Virus record (IMG/VR): IMGVR_UViG_3300034166_001004
Location: 1 to 40,340 of that record
Length of the DNA stretch: 40,340 nucleotides
Reading direction: 5' to 3' (one strand)
DNA from: a virus
Below are positions 20,824 through 27,200 of the stretch, piece after piece (position 1 is the stretch's first letter; every line of letters begins with the position of its first letter). Made by a program: the position numbers and the translations under genes. The notes below the pieces were generated by a model, which was not told where the DNA came from, ran no database searches, and saw only the letters and a program-made list of their open reading frames with translations.

Positions 20824-21243
20824 ATGAAAAACACCACAGCACCTAAGCACAGCAAACAAACCGCGGCGGCGCGCAAATATGAGGCCGAGTGTGAGGCCAA
20901 GCGCCTGCGGGTCCGCAAATACGTCAACCGGCTGACCGCTTACGCTCCGAGCGAGTGGGGCGAGTCCTGCAGCTCGACCGGCGCGCGCCTGACGTTCCGC
21001 GCCACCATGATCCTGCACCGCATCGATGACGCCATGATCGGCACGCCGGACTACATGGGCTTGGCCTACTGGTGGGCCGAGGAATACAAGCACCACCTGC
21101 GCGCCGCCACACCGGCCGAGTGCAAGCGTGCCCATGACAAGCTGATCGCCGAGGGGCTTGCTCTCGATGGCGTCAGCGACCGCCACAAGGAAATCATTTA
21201 CAAGATAACCGAGCGCAGCGTGCGCAAGGCATTTGGAAAATGA
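20824..21243 (+). CDS. Hypothetical basic protein (139 aa)
   Basis: A 139-aa protein starting MKNTTAPKHSKQTAAARKYE. It is basic and helical, rich in Lys/Arg/Ala, with an LTAYAPSEWGESCSSTGARLTFRATMILHRID segment and later WWAEEYKHHLRAATPAEC. It overlaps the next gene by 4 bases (ATGA). Its function is unknown. Confidence 0.6.
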   Translation: MKNTTAPKHSKQTAAARKYEAECEAKRLRVRKYVNRLTAYAPSEWGESCSSTGARLTFRATMILHRIDDAMIGTPDYMGLAYWWAEEYKHHLRAATPAECKRAHDKLIAEGLALDGVSDRHKEIIYKITERSVRKAFGK

Positions 21244-21461
21244 CCACCGCACGCATCAACAAAGCCATCCGCCACCTCAATCTGGAGGTGGTCGGGAACG
21301 GCGACGGATACTTCTACTTCGTAGACACCGTCACCGAATACCAGCGCGGTGAGTCCGTCATGGTGCCCTACCTCAACAGGCTGTCGCTGCAGCAATGGAT
21401 CGAAGAAGCCAAGCGGGCCCGCGAGAGCAATATCTTCGAGGGCGTGAAGGAGGGCGCATGA
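21240..21461 (+). CDS. Hypothetical protein (73 aa)
   Basis: A 73-aa protein starting MTTARINKAIRHLNLEVVGNGDGYFYFVD. The start overlaps the previous stop (ATGA). It is small and beta-alpha-like, ending in a charged helix (LQQWIEEAKRARESNIFEG). It is not recognised. Confidence 0.6.
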   Translation: MTTARINKAIRHLNLEVVGNGDGYFYFVDTVTEYQRGESVMVPYLNRLSLQQWIEEAKRARESNIFEGVKEGA

Positions 21462-21643
21462 CCACCCTCAACACCCACGCCATCGCGCAGTCCGCGGCCA
21501 CGTTCAACGCGGACCATGACTACGACCTGCAGGCGGCGCTCAAGTTGACCGAGCTGGTCATCAGCCACGCGCACATAGTGCAGCTCGCCCGCAAGGAAGC
21601 CGCGGACCCGCAACTGATGTTGCCCATCGAGGAGGTCGCATGA
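21458..21643 (+). CDS. Hypothetical protein (61 aa)
   Basis: 61 aa from ATG at 21458 (ATGA overlap). It reads MTTLNTHAIAQSAATFNADHDYD, then a helical LTELVISHAHIVQLARKEAADP and a short acidic end. Its stop overlaps the lipoprotein start. The function is unknown. Confidence 0.55.
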   Translation: MTTLNTHAIAQSAATFNADHDYDLQAALKLTELVISHAHIVQLARKEAADPQLMLPIEEVA

Positions 21644-22023
21644 GACCGCTCGCCATCCTCGCGCTGGCCTTGGCTGGCTGCGCCGCCACACCCAACGACT
21701 ACAACACCGAGCAGGCGCTGCCGGTGCTCACGATCGACATTCGGAGCATTCCGACCGGCGCCGTCATCTACATGAACGCCGAGTATGTCGGCACCACACC
21801 GCTGCAGCTCAAGGTCGTCGCCGACAAGTTTGGCAACTGGGAGCGGCCGACACGCATCCAAGCCTATGTCCCGCACGATACGCAGAACTTCGAGGAGGCG
21901 CTGTATCCCTCCGGCTCCCGCGTGCCGTCTCGCCTGCTGCTGCGCGTGCCGCGCTACACGCACTGGTACTCGGCGACGCAACCCAAGGCGCCACAGACCG
22001 CGCAAACTTTGCAAGTGCGATGA
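21640..22023 (+). CDS. PEGA-domain lipoprotein (127 aa)
   Basis: 127 aa starting MRPLAILALALAGCAATPND. Residues 1-14 are a lipoprotein signal peptide with the lipobox ALAGC (Cys14). A PEGA-like beta domain follows (about residues 30-60: LTIDIRSIPTGAVIYMNAEYVGTTPLQLKV), and the rest is beta-rich and basic. It would be secreted, lipid-modified and anchored in the cell envelope. In a lysogenic operon such a protein could block superinfection or change the surface; that is inference. It overlaps both neighbours (ATGA). Confidence 0.75.
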   Translation: MRPLAILALALAGCAATPNDYNTEQALPVLTIDIRSIPTGAVIYMNAEYVGTTPLQLKVVADKFGNWERPTRIQAYVPHDTQNFEEALYPSGSRVPSRLLLRVPRYTHWYSATQPKAPQTAQTLQVR

Positions 22024-22244
22024 TGCGTCACGATTACTTCGCCACCGGCACCTTCCCATGGTCCGGCCTGCGCCTTGCCGGTCGCGTCTTCGACTCGCCG
22101 GAGCTGTTCTCGATGATGCGCCGCCAGTGCCTGAGCGACGGCTGCGTGCGCAACGCCTGCCTCGACCTCGATGTCCTACCATACGCCGAAGAAGTTGCGG
22201 AGATTGAGGCGCATATTCTCCGCACCGAGGCGGCTTACTGCTAA
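22020..22244 (+). CDS. Hypothetical Cys-containing protein (74 aa)
   Basis: 74 aa from ATG at 22020, which overlaps the lipoprotein stop. It begins MMRHDYFATGTFPWSGLRLAG and contains a Cys cluster (MRRQCLSDGCVRNACLDLD) that could bind metal. It is the last gene of the plus-strand block, followed by the hairpin at 22252. It is not recognised. Confidence 0.6.
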   Translation: MMRHDYFATGTFPWSGLRLAGRVFDSPELFSMMRRQCLSDGCVRNACLDLDVLPYAEEVAEIEAHILRTEAAYC

Positions 22245-22251
22245 CGCAAAA

Positions 22252-22279
22252 CGGCCGCGGGCATCTCTGCCAGCGGCCG
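22252..22279. terminator. Hairpin terminator between convergent gene groups
   Basis: Outer 7-bp stem CGGCCGC/GCGGCCG, a G/A mismatch, a 4-bp stem GGCA/TGCC, and a TCTC loop. On the minus strand it is followed by TTTTGCG, so it ends transcripts coming from int and the 43-aa gene. It can also stop the plus-strand block from 22244. Confidence 0.75.
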
Positions 22280-22285
22280 CTAGGA

Positions 22286-22417
22286 CTACACCGGCTTCAA
22301 GCCGAGCCACTCGAACAGGACCGTGATCCAGCTCAAGTTGCTCCGCTCGCCGACATATCCTGTCGCGCCATAGGGACCGTAGACGATCCCAAGGGGCGAG
22401 GACGTTTCGTAACGCAT
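22286..22417 (-). CDS. Small hypothetical protein (43 aa) downstream of int
   Basis: A 43-aa frame starting MRYETSSPLGIVYGPYGATG at 22417. It has a perfect ribosome-binding site (AAGGAGGT, about 6 nt before the ATG), the strongest in this part of the genome, and ends just before the hairpin terminator. The protein is Gly/Tyr/Ser-rich with a Trp-containing C-terminus (WITVLFEWLGLKPV) that is mildly hydrophobic. The family is unknown. It lies after a cluster of inverted repeats that could regulate it. Confidence 0.65.
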   Translation of the reverse strand: MRYETSSPLGIVYGPYGATGYVGERSNLSWITVLFEWLGLKPV

Positions 22418-22456
22418 CTGCGCACCTCCTTTCCGCCATCTATTCTACCCGCTTTT

Positions 22457-22547
22457 CGTGTCGAAGCGGAGTTACGTTTTCGACACGTCGCGCAGGACGT
22501 GTCTAAATTTCGGCGTTTCTTCGACACATCGCACCGGACATGTCTAA
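22457..22547. repeat. Repeat cluster after the integrase gene
   Basis: Two 28-bp repeats (22479-22506 and 22520-22547) match at 24 of 28 bases and are 41 bp apart. The first contains the perfect 8-bp dyad GACACGTC (22482-22489)/GACGTGTC (22496-22503); the second contains GACACATC and GACATGTC. Upstream, CGTGTCGAA (22457-22465) is a perfect inverse of TTCGACACG (22479-22487). In all, five related half-sites occur in about 90 bp. They lie between the int stop and the 43-aa gene. Possible roles are an operator for that gene or extra binding sites for a recombination protein. Confidence 0.7.
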
Positions 22548-23665
22548 TTGGTGGACTTATCCCAGACTGACGCGACATCAACCTCGCGGTCGTACACCGC
22601 GTAGAACCTCGCGGTCGTCTGCGGACTCGTATGGCCAAGCATGTGCTGCACCAACGATATCTTGCCGGTCGCATTCAGCATGTCGGAACCGGCCTGACGT
22701 CGCAGCTCGTAGGCAGCCGAGCGCCTGTCTGGGATGAACTCGCGGACCCATGCGTTAAACATCCGCTCCATGAATCTCTTCCGCGCCTCGAAGGTCTTGC
22801 CGGTGATGAGGTAGTCGCTTTCGACCGCGAGCAGCTCCGCGGACATCCACTCCGGCAGGCTCATGACCCTGCCGCGATTGTGGCCGGTCTTGAGCGTGAC
22901 GCCTTCTTCCGGCCGCTCGATGATCACGATGACCTTCCGGTCCTCGCGGTCCTCGATCCAGCTCTTGCGGGCGGCGCCGCACTCCGAGGGGGTCATACCG
23001 AGGTATCGAGTTAGTAAATACGCGCGGCGCGTGGAACCGCCCATGCCCTTGCTCGATGCTTCCATCTTATCGAGGATCTCCGGCGCGATGCGGACGAACG
23101 TGGCGACCGGCGCCTTCATGCCGGTCGTGGCCTTGCAGAACGTGGCGATGTTGTCCGGTAGCTCGAAGCCCTCCCATTCGAGGCTGTGTGCGAAGATCGA
23201 GCGCGTCGAGGCGAGGTTGGTACGGACGGAGTACGGACTGCCCTTGTAGTTGCGCTGGTACTTCGAGATGAGCGCGGGCGTCAGGATCGAGAGCGGCTTG
23301 CTCTTGATGGCCTCGACGTCTTCGGTGCCGAGCGCTACGCGCAGGAACCGGAGCATGCAATTGACATTCTCGTGGCGGCTATTGATCTTGCTGACCATCT
23401 CGTAATGACGGATCGCCGCACCAATTGTCTCGGAGGTATCGCGCCGCGCATGCTCGCGCAGGGCGGTGATGCCCTTGTCCGCGGTGTCATCGAGGATGAT
23501 CTTGGCTTTGACCTTGGCCAGCGCGAGGTCTTCGGTGCCGAGGCTGACCCGCTTCCGCTTCCGGTCGCTAGGGTGGTAGAACTTGAACTGCCAGAATGGG
23601 GAGTCGCCGACTCGGTAGATGGTTCCGGCGATGGCGCTGCTTTTGATCGTGTGTGTGGTTTCCAT
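22544..23665 (-). CDS. int: Tyrosine-type integrase
   Basis: About 373 aa from ATG at 23665. The N-terminal arm-binding-like part (SPFWQFKFYHPSDRKRKRVSLGTED) and an SAM-like core domain precede the catalytic domain. Visible there: beta-hairpin Lys (VTLKTGHNRGRVMSLP), Y-E-L-R-R in place of HxLR, LGHTSPQTTARFYA with His and the nucleophilic Tyr. The first catalytic Arg, normally in a GLRxxE context, appears as Thr in LGMTPSECGAARKSWI. It would integrate the phage at the adjacent attP. The missing Arg could mean reduced or altered activity, or another residue may fill the role. Confidence 0.85.
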   Translation of the reverse strand: METTHTIKSSAIAGTIYRVGDSPFWQFKFYHPSDRKRKRVSLGTEDLALAKVKAKIILDDTADKGITALREHARRDTSETIGAAIRHYEMVSKINSRHENVNCMLRFLRVALGTEDVEAIKSKPLSILTPALISKYQRNYKGSPYSVRTNLASTRSIFAHSLEWEGFELPDNIATFCKATTGMKAPVATFVRIAPEILDKMEASSKGMGGSTRRAYLLTRYLGMTPSECGAARKSWIEDREDRKVIVIIERPEEGVTLKTGHNRGRVMSLPEWMSAELLAVESDYLITGKTFEARKRFMERMFNAWVREFIPDRRSAAYELRRQAGSDMLNATGKISLVQHMLGHTSPQTTARFYAVYDREVDVASVWDKSTN

Positions 23666-23823
23666 GCCGCACTCATGACATGGCAAAATTCACAGTGCAA
23701 GCATGCACTGCCAGACTGCCCAAAAGTCTGGCAGCACTTTGGCGGATCGTCTGGCAGCAAGGGTGCCTCCGCGGGACAATTTTGGACGATGACGGACGCT
23801 TATCTACAGAGGAATTTGGTAAT

Positions 23824-23864
23824 GCCGGTATAGCTCAGCTGGTAGAGCACCTGATTTGTAATCA
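23824..23864 (+). other. tRNA-Thr(TGT) 5' fragment, probable attP core
   Basis: Bases 23824-23864 match the 5' half of a tRNA-Thr: acceptor 5' strand (GCCGGTA), complete D arm (GCTC...GAGC), anticodon stem 5' strand and loop with TGT anticodon at 23857-23859. Identity ends after ATCA, and the anticodon stem, T arm and 3' acceptor strand are not formed. So this is not a functional tRNA but looks like the host identity segment of attP. Confidence 0.75.
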
Positions 23865-23871
23865 TCTGCGG

Positions 23872-23890
23872 ACCCAGCATTCATGCGGGT
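23872..23890. promoter_or_regulatory. Bulged hairpin next to the attP core
   Basis: ACCC-(A)-GCA-TTCA-TGC-GGGT forms a 7-bp stem with one bulge. It lies immediately beyond the tRNA fragment, in the position where the tRNA variable and T-arm would be. A role as a recombination-protein site is possible; so is chance. Confidence 0.3.
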
Positions 23891-23932
23891 TGGCGGGCAC
23901 TCTGGCACCTTATCTGGCAGTGCCGTTTTTGA

Positions 23933-24001
23933 CGGTTTTACAACCGGCGGCGGTCGGAGCGCTACCGATTGCCGTCTGTTTGTGACGCGGCCAAGTGGCC
24001 G
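23933..24001. terminator. Possible terminator hairpins after the late operon
   Basis: Two short perfect hairpins, CGGTT-TTAC-AACCG (23933-23946) and CGGCC-AAGT-GGCCG (23988-24001), lie beyond the 74-aa gene that ends the minus-strand late operon. Neither has a T-tract. They could slow or stop late transcription before int. The rest of 23866-24019 shows no gene. Confidence 0.35.
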
Positions 24002-24019
24002 AGGGCAGTGCCGTAGCAG

Positions 24020-24244
24020 CTAGGACTTGTCGTCCAGAATGGAGCTGAGGATTTCCTCGACCATCTCTGGGTCGCCCTGCGCGGCGCCGCTGACAATGCC
24101 GTGAACCTCTTCGGGGGCATCGGAGTCAACGGCGTAATAAGTGATGCCGTCCGGCTTCGTGTAGATAGTGTATCCGTCCTCTTCAAAGCCCCGAATATCG
24201 GAGCCTTTATCGAGAATCAGGACATGCTCTGCGAGCGCTTTCAT
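24020..24244 (-). CDS. Hypothetical acidic protein (74 aa)
   Basis: A 74-aa protein starting MKALAEHVLILDKGSDIRGFEEDGYTIYT. It is acidic throughout, ending PEMVEEILSSILDDKS. It is the last gene of the late operon, 15 bp after the giant protein stop. A small acidic partner or assembly protein is possible; the family is not recognised. Confidence 0.6.
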   Translation of the reverse strand: MKALAEHVLILDKGSDIRGFEEDGYTIYTKPDGITYYAVDSDAPEEVHGIVSGAAQGDPEMVEEILSSILDDKS

Positions 24245-24259
24245 AGGTAAAATATCGCC

Positions 24260-27200
24260 CTACTTTGCGGGCATTACAAGGGGAAATAGGGTTTGGTCTC
24301 TCATCGTGTTGACGAGGCTTGTGTCGCTCGCGGTCAGGATGTTGTCGCGCTTGACCGGATCAGCCTTGGTGTCTGCGAAGCGCTGACGAAACCATGGGAA
24401 ATAGTCCTCGTTGGTTTTCGGGCTGCTGTTGAGGAAATGGTTGCCGTCCTTCGGACCAAGCATGACCCATGAGTAGGCTTCGTGGACGACATACTTGTTG
24501 GAAGCCTTGATTTTTTTGGCCGCGTCAGCCTCAAGTGGCGTCATGAACTTCGCCTGCTGCGGGTCGTCGCCTAGATACACCGCGCCCAGATCGGGGTTGG
24601 TGGAAAGCTCCACGCTGCTGACGATGTGATTGATGCGCCCGCCTTGGAAGTCCGCGGTCTCTGGCAGAACGTGATCGACGTTGAATCCCTTAATGTTCAG
24701 TCCCAGCAGCGCCTCAACAGCGGCCTTTCTTCCGTCAAACGTGTTGTCCAACTTGATCAGGTGCTTGCCGTGAATGCTAGACTCTAGCTTTTTGAAAGCG
24801 CCGGACGGTTTGTATTTGTAAACCTCGCGCGTTTTTCCGTTGGGCTGCTTCTCTTCTACCTTGACCCGCTTGAATCCGTCCAAGTATTTGAAGAACTCTT
24901 CCTCGCGCATCTGAAAGGCTTCGAGAGTGCCTGTTCCGTTTCTGTAGCGAGTTCCGGCATTCCTATAGGTTGTGACGACAGCAGCAAATTCCTCCTCTTC
25001 GGGGGAAATCTTGTATTTTGGCAGCTTGGCCCTCGCGTCATCTATGCTTCTTGTCACGCGCGAAAGCTGCTTGTTGATCGACACCTTGTCCTTGCTGTCG
25101 GAAGACTTTAGCCGCTCCTTCAGCTTGTCGGCCTTGATTGTCGCCGACTTAATTGCCGCCTGATACTCGCGCGAGCGAGCCTGCTTTACTCCCTTGTTGG
25201 CAATGATAAGGAACACGTCCTTTTCTTTCGCTGCGAGCGGCGCGTTGTCGATCTCGTTCGAGATTCGGCGGACGGTGCGTAGGTTTGAGCCGTGCGCCGT
25301 TTCACCCATCAGGTAAACGAGCAAATCTTTGGCGCCGCGAGCGGCCTTGCCTTTCATTGCCTTGGCGGGCTTCCACTCGTTGTTGGCCCAGACAGGAATT
25401 AGCTCACGTCCTGTCAGCGGATCTTGAATCGGAACCTCGCGCAGTGATTTCAAATAAGTGTGCATGACGCCACCCATGTCTCCACCAACGGCTTGCTGCC
25501 TGTCGGCCATGGCAAGTTGAATTGGTTTGCCTGCGTGCTCGGTGGCAATGTCCTTGAACTGTGGACGAACGAGGACATCTGGATCCCACTTAAACGCAAC
25601 AGGCTGTCCTTGGTTCGTGTAAAACTCGACTAGAGCAGGGCGGTCAAAGGTAAAGCTGTCCTTGCTGGCACGCTCTGTGATTTGAGGAACTTGCGATAGC
25701 AGCGGCAGCGCTTCGTTCGGCTTTATTGGCCTCGTCAGTTTTACCATGCCGCCTGAGCCTTGAGCCAGTGCCTGCTTGAGATAGGTGTTGTCGTAGCCGG
25801 TCTGCTGCGAGCCGTCTGTGTCCGGCAGCGCCTGTCCGCGCGTCCTTGCCCCACCTTCGGGCCGACCAGAGCTTGTGTCTTCAAAAAATTTGATGCCGTC
25901 CTCGTTGTTTGTAAACCACCTCTTCCCGCTGTTGTAAGCGTCTATTCGCGCCCTCCGCTCCATGACTGCTTCTGGTGATGCAAAGTAACTTCTTAAATTA
26001 GAATTGAACTCAAACCTGCCAGTCCCTCGATTAAAAATCTCGACGCCAGACAATGTTGGATAAATCGCAAGATGATCTGGACTAGGCTGAACCGTCCAAA
26101 CGTATGGAGCGATCTCTCTTTTGCCTGTCTTGAGCCTGCGCACAGCTTGTCCTTTGGGAGTATCTGTGTTGGCAATAAATTTTCCTCCCTCATACCACTC
26201 ACCATTCTCGCCATACTCTCCTCCAGCTTTTGCGCGGCGTTGCCCCAAATTGGCGCCTTCGTTGTCAGGCAGCGCCTGACCTCTCGCGCCCTGTCCGCTA
26301 GGCGCGCGCGATTGAACACGGACGCTGTCGTACACCGGATGCTCTTTTCCGCGAATACTTATGCGGCCAACTTCTTGACCGAGCACTAGGTCGCCTTTCG
26401 CTGTGGGTCGCAGGCGCGGCTCGCTTGCCTTGTCTGAATACCTTGCAAGCGCGACGCCGCCGCCAAAATCAGAGCGCAGCGAATAAACGTGTCGGCCGCC
26501 GCCCTCAACGGAAACTATGGTAGAAGTCTCTGGCGCATTGTCGGATATCCACTTCCATCCCGCTCTTTGCTTGAACAGGTTCGTTCTATAGGTGTTGCCA
26601 ATACCTATGTCGGAAGACGGACTGTCTACAAACAATCTCGGCTTGCCTGTTGATACATCAATGAATCCAGACGAGAATGTTTTTCCTGTCAAATCGTCGC
26701 CTGTGCTTGCGTCGAAAAATTTACCCCCGCGCTCGTATGACTCGATTGCGAATCTATTGAAAAAAGCAGGGGGAGGAACAAAGCGAGAGCGCCGACCAGC
26801 CTCATCGCCAGAGCCAGTAAACCTTTCGGGAACAACGGCGACATCCGGCATCGCGCTTCCACGCTGCGCCGCGCCACCCGCCGGAAACTGCTGCCGATAC
26901 TGCCCATCCGCCGCTTGGAATCCCTGCGCGTCGGCGTTCTGCCAATTGGTCGCGTTGCTAAAGCCGCGCTTCACTGCCTCCTTGTTCATCCAAGCCGCCT
27001 TGCGGTCGGCATCGAACTGTCCGTATTGATCCAGCGACATGCGACCGGCGTCGTCCGGCAGCGCGTTGATGTTGATCTTGTTGTAGTGCGGGAAGTAGCC
27101 GGTGCCGTGCGGGTCGGCATAGTTGAGCCGGTCGAAGCGGAACGTGCGGACGCTGCCTTGGTTGTTCAGCGTGTGCCACACAGGGTTGCTCGCCTTCTGA

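Larger units (their letters stand above)
23705..23924. other. Candidate attP with arm-type repeats
   Basis: Left arm: inverted GCACTGCCAGA at 23705-23715, and direct AGTCTGGCAGCA at 23725-23736 and CGTCTGGCAGCA at 23748-23759. The right arm has TCTGGCACC at 23901-23909 and TCTGGCAGTGC at 23913-23923; the outermost left and right copies are perfect inverses over 11 bp. Between the arms lies a tRNA-Thr fragment (23824-23864) as the likely core. This is the layout of a lambda-type attP and sits just upstream of int. Confidence 0.75.

Noticed and set aside
22252-22279. GCGGCCGC palindrome as a recombination site
   Set aside because: It is fully explained as one arm of a terminator hairpin with a TTTT run on the minus strand.
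23824-23900. A complete phage-encoded tRNA-Thr
   Set aside because: Only the 5' half matches. The 3' anticodon stem, T arm and acceptor strand cannot be formed, and repeated integrase-like sites flank it, so it is treated as attP.
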